Assembly (NCBI GenBank): GCA_022592445.1
Contig: JABYQR010000084.1
Location: 1-64,000 of the forward strand
Source: Cytidiella melzeri
Lineage: Eukaryota; Basidiomycota; Agaricomycetes; Polyporales; Irpicaceae
Length of the DNA stretch: 64,000 bases
Reading direction: 5' to 3'
The first letter of the stretch is position 1. Every line of letters starts with the position of its first letter. Below the pieces are notes generated by a model, which saw only the letters and a list, made by a program, of their open reading frames with translations, did no database searches and was not told where the DNA came from. Below, piece after piece: positions 33,593 to 45,053 of the stretch. Both the position numbers and the translations under genes were made by a program.

Positions 33593-34905
33593 ATGGTGGA
33601 ATATTCTGTACGAGATTCCCATCCAAGGTCCAACTATGACCATGGCGTCGACGCAAAGATCGTGATTATGGGCAACACAGGCGTTGGCAAGACCAGCCTG
33701 TTGCACCGTTACACCCAAGACAAATTTGAGCCCAAGAGTACCACCTCTACCACCGGCGCATTTTTCGTTACAAAGAAAGTGTATGTCAACGGAGTCAGGG
33801 TGCGACTCCAGCTTTGGGACACAGCAGGGCAGGAGAGGTTCCGGAGCATGGTCAGTTGTGGACACGCTCGCTTCGCGGTCGCGAGGCACACATCACACGG
33901 TACTAACATTTGTGCTCGTAGGCACCTATGTACTATCGAGGAGCGAATGCCGCTTTGCTGTTGTACGATATCACGAACGCGTCCAGCTTTGACGACATTC
34001 GGGGTTGGCTGGAAGGTCAGCTCATTCTGCATGCAAACGAGACAGTGAACTGATTCTGTCCGAACGCAGAGTTGAAGAGCAACTGCTCTCCAGACCTCAT
34101 CATCTACATTGTAGGAGCGAAGGCTGACCTACATCGGCATCGACAGATATCCTCTGATCTTGCACGGCTCTCGCTGCACAAATGGTTTCCCCCACCACGA
34201 CAGCCCACGCCGCCGCCGCCGCCGCCAGCACCCACACCTTCCACCTTTTCATATATGCGACCGCGGTTCACCTCATTCACTAGCATGCGATCAGTCCCCC
34301 TTGCCTTCCCCGTTAGACAGCCGCTCACGCCTTCGAACGAAACCGATGACAGTCACGGCTCCCAATCCTCTAGTCTCACGCGATCCAACACCTCCGTCCC
34401 TTCAGCTCGACCGCGCGCCAAGAGCGGGGGAGCTCTTCTTCAACGAGCAAACACCACGGGCATGCAGCCTCGACTGGCTCAACCTCGCCACGGCGGCAAT
34501 GCTGGCTACTGGAAAGATGCGGGGGACTCGAGTAGCACCAGCCAAAACGAAGAAGAGGACGATCTTGATGACAATGAATCTTCCGAGTGGGGCCTCGAAA
34601 AGGGCATGGAACTTTTCGAAGTGTCGGCTAAAGATGACACTGGTGAGCCGTTAACCTTGTATAGTGATCAGCGTTATTAACTCCGAGCTGTTGTCTCAGG
34701 TGTACGACAGCTATTCGACTCATTGATGACTGCTATAATCAAACGCAAGGACATCATTGAGGAAGAGAATGAGCTGAAGAAACGCGACAGCATCTATCTT
34801 AGTCCGGTCTCGACGCCTATCTGGGCGGCCCAGGCCGAAGAAGAGGAGGCTCGAGAGAAGGCAAGAGTCAAAGCTGCATCCTCCTACAGCTGCTGCTCTG
34901 TGTAA
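33593..34905 (+). CDS. Rab-family GTPase with large insertion
   Basis: Membrane-trafficking small GTPase. Exons 33593-33850, 33922-34015, 34070-34642, 34700-34905 give 376 residues, nearly twice a normal Rab; an in-frame ATG at 33509 would add 28. Motifs: P-loop GNTGVGKTSLL, switch Thr in TTGAFFV, WDTAGQERFRSM, APMYYRGANAALLLYDIT, and G5-like FEVSAKDDTG. G4, normally NKxD, reads AKAD (VGAKADLH). Between G4 and G5 lies an insertion of well over 100 residues, proline-rich (PTPPPPPPAPTP) and then Ser/acidic-rich. The end SYSCCSV carries a CCXX double-cysteine prenylation signal. Subfamily not assigned. The insertion is one open exon, so it is not a retained intron by frame. Confidence 0.85.
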
Positions 34906-35408
34906 GGTTTAGTTCCGGGCATGGGCTGCCTGTATTCCGCCTGTCGCTCGTTTTCGACATGTCGCTCATTTCATTCCGCCTCTCCTACTCTCCACCATAC
35001 CTCTTCCTTATTTCTCTAGACTCCTCAGGTCTATGTCTGTTTGTATCCGCTGTCCGTCGCATCCATTATTGTTCAGCTAATCTCGCAATGTCTCTCACTA
35101 TCTGCTCCAGGCACATCTCCCTTACTCTCTCGTATAAGGTCCATTCTCTATCACGCAACCCATCAGTCATCCAACATTACGTTTTTGTGCTCTAGCGTAC
35201 ATACCCTCGTTATCTTGAGTCTATGCTGCAGAGTTTATACACACTACCACTACATTTTCCGGTTGACTTCATTGCTCGGGACTGCGCTCATGGCCTTGAG
35301 GCGCTTAGATCTGCAGCACTAGATGGAGAAACGCCTACTGTGAGCGGTCTAATCTCTCTCTCTCGTCCAGTGCTGCAACCTCCTCTCCGAGCTTGCAGTA
35401 GTACTCCG
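34906..35408. other. spacer between Rab and AMMECR1 genes
   Basis: About 500 bases, pyrimidine-rich (many CTCT runs) on this strand. An in-frame ATG at 35223 could extend AMMECR1 N-terminally by 62 residues, but the added sequence has no conserved features. No separate gene. Confidence 0.4.
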
Positions 35409-36270
<862 letters not shown>

Positions 36271-36480
36271 GTTCATATCTACTACCAAGCTTTGTGCTGT
36301 ACGCCTCCTTCCCCCTTCTTTTCTGGTATCACCCAGGTTCAGACCCTATTCATGACCGCGCAAACACTTCATCTTCTCTATTCCAAACAATTCTTAGTTA
36401 TGTCAGAGCATTGTTGCATTAGGACTAGGACTGTATGTATGAATAAATTTAGCAACAGAGCGAGAACATATTGGCAACAA

Positions 36481-38421
36481 TCAAGGTCGCGGCGGTTCAT
36501 CATCAACTTTCTGGTTGATCCACCCCGCCAGCCTCCCTCCCCATTCCGCATCAAAGCGTGTTTCCAGCCGCTCGACTACGCCTCGAAGGTATTCAGAGTC
36601 TCCTCCTGTCAACGTGTCGAATGACTTCAAAATCCAGTAGAGCGTGTTGAGGTTCGGCTTCGTCTTGTGCGGAAGTCGCAGCCAGTCGTCAAAAACAGTC
36701 TGGCAGGCAGAAAGTGTCCATCCTTGTGAGCTCCGGACCATAGACTGGCTATATCGCACTAGGGGTGAATTTGTCGGCAAGTCTGTCTGACTGTGATGGT
36801 AGAAGCCGAGAAACATGGCACGATACGCGGGGAGAACAACTTCAACCGCTATCGTCGTGGGGGTCTCGCCATTAGAAGGCGGTGTGAGGGCTTTGACCAT
36901 CTCGACGAAAGTGCGTACACATTTGTGGAAATCGCCGTGGTACGCGTACGCCTGAATCATGGCTGTGTACGTGACCTCGTCGGGGAGCAAATTCGTTGGG
37001 ACGTCCAGGTTAATGCTTGCCAAGTATTTTCGAGATTTCTTCACTTCTTCTGTCCACCGTGACATGGTGTTGCCTCTCAGCGCTGTGTATATCTTCTGCG
37101 CAAGATCGAGGTTCTCGAGACGCGCGAGGGCCCACATGTACAAGGTCAGCCCTTCCAGTCCAAGCTCGATGTTTCGCCGTTTCATTTCTATAATAACCGC
37201 TCTGAGAGCTTGAAGGTTTCCAAGACTGGAGTGTCTTTCCATCAACGTGAGGTAGATGTCGCGATTTGGCCGTATACCGCTCGCATGCAGCATACTTATA
37301 GCGTGTCCGAAGACTCGGTTGTCTCTGGTACGTGACGCGAGGTGCAGTAAAGTCGCCATCGTAACTTGATCTGGCTTGGGTTTGGGACGGCCGTCAACGG
37401 TTTCAGTGGTCTCGCTAGATGGAGGACGTATAGTTGCTCTCAGTGATGCGCCCGGTGGTCTCCTGCACAGCAGGTCATCGTATACAAGCAGTACATCCTT
37501 GAACTGCGACACTGTAGTTTTCCGCAAGCCCTTTCCCGCAGCATCTAAGAGGACGTTCCATTCCCACGATTCCACTGTGCCTCCAGTCTCATGAATTCTG
37601 GCGAGTATTTCCAGAAGGCATTCGAAATGAGCTCGTATACGAGGGCGAGCGCCGACAACAAGCCGCACTAGACGATGGAGGTATTGCCAAGGGATGAATA
37701 TGCTCGTCCCAGCCGGTATCAAAGAGGCGACTTCTGAGTACGCAATCCAGGCTTCGTTGAAGGACGTCGTCACCGCCATTGTGCGCAAGTGTTTGTGACG
37801 AGACCGTCTTTGGTGCAAAGACAGCCGGCTCTCGTATTCGAAGAGAGTTCCAAAAACCTCCTCTTCGATACCTATTATGAGTCCGGCGTAACGTGTCGAG
37901 CGCGGAGGGGAACAGACCATGTCGAGTTTCTCGAAAGCTGATGTTCTTGACGCAGGGCCTTCGGACAGGTAGTGTTCTCGCGATATTGTTTTGATGATGC
38001 CCAAGCCTGATGTTTTGCTTAACCCTTCCGAATGCCATTTTCTGCACTTGCACGAGAGGTACAGTTTGAGAACTGGCTGGACTGGAGTAGCGAGGGGACC
38101 AATGGGTGGTTTTCTTCGCCCTGTCGGCTGCTTCCACATTGCCCCCTGCTTCCTCACGTCTTCCCCCAACCCTTCTACAACCCTGACTCTGCTTTCTATC
38201 TGCCCTTTGCGCCGCGCGTCTCCGGGAGCTTTTTTCCAACGTGGACTTTGGTGAGGAGGGCATGCGCGAGCTTCGGCAAGACGAGGGTCCTGCTGTATTT
38301 TCGTGGCGCTTCTCAAAAGAGGAGAGTCCGCTGCAGGAGCGACTTGCATGAGACATCGTATATGTGAAGAGTGCTGGGGATGGCGAAAGCATCTGAGGCC
38401 CGGAGAGGACGCTCTCAGCAT
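36481..38421 (-). CDS. pentatricopeptide-repeat (PPR) protein, probably mitochondrial
   Basis: Single-exon gene, 646 residues from the ATG at 38421. Helical repeat units of about 35 residues are seen, such as VTMATLLHLASRTRDNRVF, then RDIYLTLMERHSSLGNLQ, GLTLYMWALARLENLDLA and EVTYTAMIQAYAYHGDFHK, each of the PPR form (x-T-Y-x-x-L-I...). The Arg-rich, acid-poor N-terminus suggests a mitochondrial targeting sequence, so a role in mitochondrial RNA processing or translation is inferred. Lack of introns is unusual among its neighbours. Internal Met codons could serve as alternative starts. Confidence 0.78.
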   Translation of the reverse strand: MLRASSPGLRCFRHPQHSSHIRCLMQVAPAADSPLLRSATKIQQDPRLAEARACPPHQSPRWKKAPGDARRKGQIESRVRVVEGLGEDVRKQGAMWKQPTGRRKPPIGPLATPVQPVLKLYLSCKCRKWHSEGLSKTSGLGIIKTISREHYLSEGPASRTSAFEKLDMVCSPPRSTRYAGLIIGIEEEVFGTLFEYESRLSLHQRRSRHKHLRTMAVTTSFNEAWIAYSEVASLIPAGTSIFIPWQYLHRLVRLVVGARPRIRAHFECLLEILARIHETGGTVESWEWNVLLDAAGKGLRKTTVSQFKDVLLVYDDLLCRRPPGASLRATIRPPSSETTETVDGRPKPKPDQVTMATLLHLASRTRDNRVFGHAISMLHASGIRPNRDIYLTLMERHSSLGNLQALRAVIIEMKRRNIELGLEGLTLYMWALARLENLDLAQKIYTALRGNTMSRWTEEVKKSRKYLASINLDVPTNLLPDEVTYTAMIQAYAYHGDFHKCVRTFVEMVKALTPPSNGETPTTIAVEVVLPAYRAMFLGFYHHSQTDLPTNSPLVRYSQSMVRSSQGWTLSACQTVFDDWLRLPHKTKPNLNTLYWILKSFDTLTGGDSEYLRGVVERLETRFDAEWGGRLAGWINQKVDDEPPRP

Positions 38422-38794
38422 CAATGTGACACGCAGTCATCCTACAGCAATTTCAGTGCAATTCATGGCGTTGTAGTTCGTATAGCGCATACCGCGTGTG
38501 CACTGCACGCGCACAAAGAAAGCCGGGAGCGTGCAAGACGCAACCTGTAGTGGCAAAGCAGATCGTGACGGACGGATGCCAGACGAAAGTTCAAGCCAAA
38601 CCAGCCCATAAGCGTCTATTAGGCCTATTCACACCCCGCTTGCTCGCCCTCAAGTTCACAGCATCGACAGAATACAGCGTGCAGAACGACTGATGGGATT
38701 GGCAGTACATAGCCTATCGAGGACATGGAGAAGGACATGGTGCCTAACGACAAAGATGCGTAGAATAAACGAGAGCAGCAGAAAATACATGAAA
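38422..38794. other. spacer between PPR and uL3 genes
   Basis: Contains the PPR promoter and uL3 3' flank. No gene recognised; short ORFs have no motifs. Confidence 0.4.
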
Positions 38795-40311
38795 TCATGC
38801 CCGGGCCTTGAGCGTTCCCAAGAACGTAGCCTTTTCTTCGAAGGTCTGGAAAGCACCATGCTATCAAGGGCCCATAGGCAAGATTTGAGTGATTGCGATG
38901 TGGTGACAGAAACAGAGTGACGTACACCGAACTTCGAGGAGGTATCGATGAACTTGAGCTGCACCTTCTCCAGGTCCCGACGAGATGTGTGCACCATCAA
39001 GGACTTTCGCAGGGTGATGACACGCTTCTTGGTCCCAGGAATAGAACCCTTCAGTACGAGGAAATCGTTCTTGACGATACCGTAGTGGGGGAAGCCACCC
39101 ATTGGCGTAATTGTCTTCTTAGTGATATCGGACTCGGTCGAGGCGTTGTTATCATCATCACCAGAGCCGACACGGTAGATCTTCTTGTTGAGTTCCGTAC
39201 GGTGATGGTAGCCGTCTGGTAAATATTTTCAGCTCAACCCGACGGACCGAACAGAAACCATGTGACGCACTTTGACCAGCACGGGCAACCGAGAACATGA
39301 CCTTCGAAGGATGCCATGCACCAATGCAGGCAACCTTGCGGAGACCTTTATGCGTCTTGCGAGGAAGTTTCTTGGTACCCCAGCGTGCAGTAACACCCTC
39401 AAATCCGTGACCTTTAGTCACTGCAATGACATCGATAACTTCGTCCTGCTCGAAAACAGTGCTGACGGGTATAGGCTTCTCGAAGAGGCCATGCGCAAAC
39501 TCAACCTTGTCTGCAATAGATCCACCATTAACCTGGATCTCCATTAGGTGTGCCTTCTTCTGGGTAAGACCGGTCTTGCGAATTTGAGTGTGTGCGAGGA
39601 CACGGACAACGGTGCAGTATTTGCGTATACGCTCGAGCTCACGGGCGATAGACTTGCCACCGTCCTCAGAGTGCTTCTTTGCGTAGCGAGTGAAGGCCTT
39701 CTTCTTAGAGCGATACCAGTTCTTGTAGAAGCGACGCTTCAGCTCGTCAGAAAGATGGGATGCCCAGACGGTGGTGAGAGTGCGGAGACCGCGGGGTGTC
39801 TCGACGTAACCAACAACGCCCACTACGATCATTGGTGGTGTTTCGACGATCGTGACCGCCTCAACAACCTCACGCTTGTGCATCTCTGTACAAAATTTGA
39901 ATCCTGAGAACTACAAGCCATCATGACACAATACGCACTGGAGCCTGGACGATCAAGATCGCGAACGACATGGGTCATACCCGCCTTGTAGCCCAAAACA
40001 GCGGTCAAGTGAACAGGCTTCTTGGGGTCATCCTGCGAACCAGATACGCCTTAGTTTTTAGGTTCTCATGTTGTTGCTTTCCAACAACATACCTTGGGGA
40101 ATGCTTTAACCTTTCCGCGGTGGCGTGCCGCACGCTTGCGAGGCAGGAACCCAAGCGAACCATGACGGGGGGCTTCGTACTATCGGGTTTGCTCGACTTT
40201 CAGTTTTTATTCCGTACACTTTGACCGTCAAAGCGGCATACCTTACGGTGACTGCAAGGGCATGGTCAGTCGCGTACATTTTAGAGAAACATAGTTGCAT
40301 ACGCACCTCAT
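38795..40311 (-). CDS. RPL3: 60S ribosomal protein uL3
   Basis: Large-subunit protein near the peptidyl-transferase centre. Seven exons (40311-40307, 40251-40242, 40179-40093, 40032-39939, 39885-39271, 39215-38926, 38860-38795) give 388 residues, the standard length. The first two coding exons are just 5 and 10 nt and rebuild the universal start [20 protein letters not shown]. Further hallmarks: [56 protein letters not shown] with the conserved His, [17 protein letters not shown] and the end FLGTLKARA. The gene is TE-flanked upstream: a hAT copy lies between it and MRC1. Confidence 0.96.
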
Positions 40312-40828
40312 CTTGAGGGTCTTGGGGGTCGGGAGTTTCACGAGCGTCTATTACCCACCAGAATAATCTGAACGCATCGGTGTGGCTGAGGTACTATACA
40401 GGACATCCCAAAAGGGAAATAGCGCCTCCGAGTCACCGCTCTTCGACTCACCTAAGTTACCACGGATACCATGTTGTCCAGCAACTCGACAAGCAGCTAC
40501 AACCTTCCGAAACCTGCACCGTATCTGCTCCTTTGAATTCGCCTCTGTGTTTTCCCCTCTCGAACAATGCGAGCATGCACTGTACGGGGATGCTCTGCCG
40601 CCAGGCTAGCAAAATCCATGGTCTAACCCGCTTGTAGAATTATTGACAAAGAACATGAAGTGCCTCGACCCACGTTGTTCGTCTGCTAAGTATGGCAGCT
40701 ATGCTATTCATGCAGTTGTTTTGTATGCTCACGGCGTAACATCGAGGCTATTGGGCCATCTGCCATAGCCACCTTTATGTAGTGTAGCTATCTTTGTGCT
40801 TGCTGAGACCTTGTCTACGATACTGTCA
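40312..40828. other. uL3 upstream region, left of the hAT insertion
   Basis: About 517 bases with no supported gene; contains the uL3 promoter. Short forward ORFs at 40380-40637 have no family features. Confidence 0.4.
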
Positions 40829-40836
40829 TACTGTAC
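40829..40836. repeat. left target-site duplication of hAT copy
   Basis: The octamer TACTGTAC directly precedes the element end and is repeated exactly at 42156-42163. Confidence 0.85.
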
Positions 40837-41284
40837 TAGTGCTTAGCAAATACCATTGAATATTCCAACTGGCCTGTATTTAATGATTACCATTGAATAC
40901 CAATATCACGTGATGTGTATTGAATAATAATGTATTTAATAGTATTGGTATTGGTTGGTATTGGTATTTATTGGTATGTAATGGTATTTAATGATATAGT
41001 AAGTGTTTGGGTGATTCAAGTTCAAGTCTTTGCTCAAATGAGTCTCTGATTGTCTTGCATTTATAGCTAACACATTGTACAATGAACTCATGAAGACAGT
41101 AAGATGGTATGCATGACTATTAGTATGCACTATAAGTAGCATCACTGTATATGTTACCACTACTTCATTGGAGTTTGGTATGTTCTGTTGTCTTGCAACT
41201 GGACAGTGCTACTACATAGACTTTGAAAAAATTGGTACATGTATGCTAATACACACAGGTGGTCACAGCTGCAGTCAATGACAT

Positions 41285-41796
41285 TTACTTGCTCCAGATA
41301 GACACACCATTGAGATACTCAATACCCTCACCAAGCCCAATTTGTAACCACTCCTTTGAGATAACAGTCTTTGATGCCTTCCTGGCCCCAAGAGATGAGT
41401 GAGAGTCTCTCATAGTGTGCTTGCATGATGAGAATAGCCTCTCAACTGAGACACTGACACCAGGAATTGCAAGAATGTCTCGTGCAATGTGAGAGAGGGT
41501 GGGAAAGACCTTTGCATGACTCTCCATAGGCAAGTTGGTTAGCAAGGACCACAATTTTGTGTTAAATGTGGTACATACCTTCCACCAAGTGAGTACATCT
41601 TATCAAGCTTTGCAAGTGCCATGGACAATGCCTTTTGCAGATTTGGAGCTGAAAAGTGTGCATCAAGACAACAACTACTGAGATGGTTTTCAAGATGCTT
41701 ATAGAGTGGAAGAAGTTGTGGAAGTGTTGGAACTTTCTTCTGTGATAGACTGCTTGTGAATTCTTTGAATAACTGTTGAGGTGAAGTGGGAGACAA
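41285..41796 (-). pseudogene. hAT transposase C-terminal remnant
   Basis: Two adjoining frames. The first (41796 to about 41570) has LFKEFTSSLSQKKVPTLPQ, then LLPLYKHLENHLSS and ALAKLDKMYSLGG, typical of the region before the dimerisation domain. The second (41554-41285) is the hATC dimerisation domain: KVFPTLSHIARDILAIPGVS, then VSVERLFSSCKHTMRD, ending at a stop after NGVSIWSK. A GTATGT donor lies at the join, so they may once have been exons. The BED finger and catalytic DDE part are absent, so this cannot make a full transposase. Confidence 0.8.
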
Positions 41797-42010
41797 TCAA
41801 ACAACAAGTGATGATAGCTAAACTGACTGCTAGTAGTACATGAGCAGTGCAAAACAAAGGCAGTGCAAATGATTAAGGTAGCTATGCAGCATTGAAAAAC
41901 TGTGTATGGGTGTATGAACGATGCAAATTGTAGGAAAGAGGCTGTACATACATGCATGTACTCAAAACTTGTCACATGCATAATATTCTAGAATATCATT
42001 AAATACAGGA

Positions 42011-42055
42011 ATAGTATTGTATTGTATTGTAATGTATTGTATTGTATTTAATGGT
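42011..42055. repeat. GTATT-type tandem repeat in the hAT end
   Basis: Successive GTATT/GTAATGTATT units give a short simple repeat inside the subterminal region of the hAT copy. Confidence 0.6.
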
Positions 42056-42155
42056 AATTGTATTCTAAAAAAATTTCCACAAGCAAGTATTTAATGGGTA
42101 TTTAATGATATTCTGAGATTATATTGCATTATCATGGTATTTTTGCAGAGCACTA

Positions 42156-42163
42156 TACTGTAC
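42156..42163. repeat. right target-site duplication of hAT copy
   Basis: TACTGTAC, identical to 40829-40836, immediately after the element end. Confidence 0.85.
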
Positions 42164-42403
42164 GACACTCCTGGAAATAAAAGTGTCTGGTCGGATGAAC
42201 ATCGGCAACGCGATCACGTGTCCCCGTGTATACACGTCTAGCTTGTGTGACGGACGTGTGACGGACGCGTTCTGCAAGTCACATCCTCTTGTGTAGCACA
42301 ATCCAGCGCTCGAACGTCGCGAGCCGGGCACCATCAGCAACGACCTCGTCGAACCACTACCATTTGGTCGTTGTTGACTTGCTTCACCCTCCTCGCGACG
42401 ACC

Positions 42404-45013
42404 ATGGACACCCCCAGCCCATCTCCGAAGGTTACGCGAGTCTCGCGAACCTACGGCAGACGCAAGCTGACCCAGCAATCTGAGGTTGAGACCTCTTTCG
42501 CCGACACCTCATCAGCCGACGCTAGCCTAAATTTTGGCAACGTAAGCCCTACAAATTCAGTATTAGTCGACGATGTACCGCCAAGCTCAGATGATCTCGG
42601 CGTTGGTGACACGTCTTATAATGAGGACGACGACTCCCATGGCATAGCTGCTCAACCTGATCTCGACGACGGCATGGACGATGCGCCGGTACCATATGCC
42701 CGACGTAGCTTGAAGGATGATCTAGCTATGATCGACGAGCAATTCGACAGTGATGACATGGATGTCGAGGCCACAGACAATGGACAGCAAGAAGGTAAAG
42801 ACGAAGTTCGTGATGGGCCATCCACCAAGGCACCAAGTTCCTCGCATCGTACGAACAGCAAGAGTGTCTCACCGCCGCTGCGTAGTACACGTCGGATTGT
42901 CAAGCAAACGCCGTATCTGAAGGATTCAGACAGTGACCTGCCTGCAGAACGTGTCGTTCACACATCTCCCCGTACCTCACCCAGCCAGCTGCATCACATC
43001 GAAACTCCCAACAGCCGTTCTTCGCCAACACCTCCAACTTCTCAAGACATGTCATTGACGCGTGTGAAGGGCAAAGGCAAACAGAAGGGTTGTTCTACTG
43101 AGGAGGAGGAGGAGTGCGACGTGCTGCCTACTGTTCCCTCTGACGAACCACGAAAGAAGGCGAGAGGTGCGACCAGAGGAAGAGCGAAACGCATAAAGGT
43201 CAGTGCACACCATTCGTCAGTCACACGCTACTAAGGGTTAATTCTTATAGGCCCCATCAAAGAAGGAACTGCTGGAGACGCAAAAAGCCACTGCAAGAAT
43301 CAAGGCAGATCAACGGCCTGTGCTCGCTCGTAACGAGAAGAAGCTTAGGATATCCTCTTTGTTTGAGAAGCTATCGTACGTGGACATGTACAGTCTTAAC
43401 TGCCTTCTTAACGTAAAGACAGTCATACCTGGCGAGGACCGCGCACGAACGAATTTACGGCCGAAGACCCGAGAACGCTACCCTCAGATCCTATTCAACC
43501 CTTCTCTTCTTCTCCTAGCCGTCCCTCAGAGGCACTGTTCATAGCGAGACCTTCTACCCTTCGCCCACAACCCTCTCGCTACTCGTCAAGTGCGGGGCAT
43601 AAGAGTAGGCAGTTTGTACCTAGTGGACTCCTCGCAGGTCAAGGAGACGAATTCGGATCGGACCAGAAGCGTCAACATGCTCATGACTTACCGAACGTGG
43701 CAGACACTGGATTTCAGCCCAACGGCCTCTTCAACGATGAAATGCCTGCGCGTGTTGAATCGTCGGATGAAGACGGGGAAATGCCTGACCTGCGCCAGAT
43801 ATTAGCAGCAAATAGGAAGAAACGGGAGCAAGCAGAGGCACACAAGAAGCTTCTGGCGGCCAAGCTGTCCTACATCGAGAAGAGACCTCACGTGGATGGT
43901 GACACGGACAATAGCGACTTGGAGGTGGTGTTCGACGATATGCACGCTGTCGCTCAAGAGGAGGAGAAAGACAGACGGGTCAGGAAAGCACATCATATCG
44001 GGGAGTCCGTTGGAAGGCAGAAACAGCTTACTTACGCTGGGAAAGCAAGCTTGATTCGATCACCCACCAAGGCTACGTCGTTGCGTGGGGATAGGGATAA
44101 TATGCAGATGCTGATGACTGCTGCCATACCCTCATTCTCAGAGGCACTCTCGAAGGCTCGCAAGGGCAAAAATCGAGAGGGCTCAAAGGTCAATCCCAAC
44201 GAGCTCAACAAAATGCTCTTGCACGCATCAGAGAAGCAGAGTAGGGAGCTGACGGAGCAGAAGGAGGCCGAATTTTACAAGAAGGTAGGCCAACGTCGCG
44301 GAGAACTTCCCGAAGTCAACAAGGTGGATGTGATTGAGACACTACTCCGCAAAGGCGTTGAGAGTAGGGCTATGGATGCTAGTTCAGACGGTGATGACGA
44401 AGGCCCAAGCGACGACGACCACGATAGCGATTGGGTTCCTGACACTGAGCACAAGATGGAAGCAGACGAGGACGACGAAGCCACCAGCGAGGGGCCCAAC
44501 GAGCTGCCCATCGCCACGGACGACGACAACGTTGATGGAAGCGATGAAACCAGCGAAAATGAAGAGAATGTCCCGATAAAGGCTCATCGACCTGCGACCC
44601 GTCCTCAAGCAATATTTGACTCTGAAGACGACGAAGAAAATCTTCCGCCAACAACCGGACGTATACTTGTCGCGAACACGTCGACGATCCTCGAACCTTC
44701 GCCTTACACTGAAGCTGTGCAGCCAGGTTTGAATCATCGCGGCTCTGTGTCCTCCCTAGATGAGCGTCTTGAAGAAGGTACAGACAAGGAGAACGACTCC
44801 AGGTTGATGTTTGATAGAGGCGAAGACAAGGAAAACACTGCAGTGGCAAGCCAAAGTACTTCGGCGGTTGTGTCGCCCCTCGCCCCTCTGCTTGGCGGCA
44901 GCGGGATATTCTCTCTGCAGAGTCTAAGCCGAGCCGCTTCGTCCTCTCCTACCCAAGGGGAAGATACGACAGTAACTGAAAGAGAGCGCGTTCCTTTGAA
45001 GGACCTTCCGACA

Positions 45014-45053
<40 letters not shown>

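Larger units (their letters stand above)
40837..42155 (-). mobile_element. hAT-superfamily DNA transposon, internally deleted copy
   Basis: A 1,319-bp AT-rich segment bounded by a perfect 8-bp duplication (TACTGTAC), the length hAT transposases make. Ends start TAGTGCT on both sides in inverted orientation, fitting the hAT rule YARNG, and the similarity continues imperfectly (left GCAAATACCAT; right, reversed, GCAAAAATACCAT). Subterminal TATTTAATG/GTATTGG motifs occur repeatedly at both ends, as in hAT elements. Inside, on the complementary strand, only the C-terminal part of a transposase remains. The copy sits between uL3 and MRC1, ending 248 bases before the MRC1 start codon. Confidence 0.85.

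Noticed and set aside
37589..38440. Second leftward 283-codon frame over the PPR gene
   Set aside because: Same region as the PPR N-terminus in another frame; no motif, while the PPR frame shows repeats.
39885..40311. snoRNA genes in the uL3 introns, as in animals
   Set aside because: No convincing box motifs; the introns are too short (50-65 nt).
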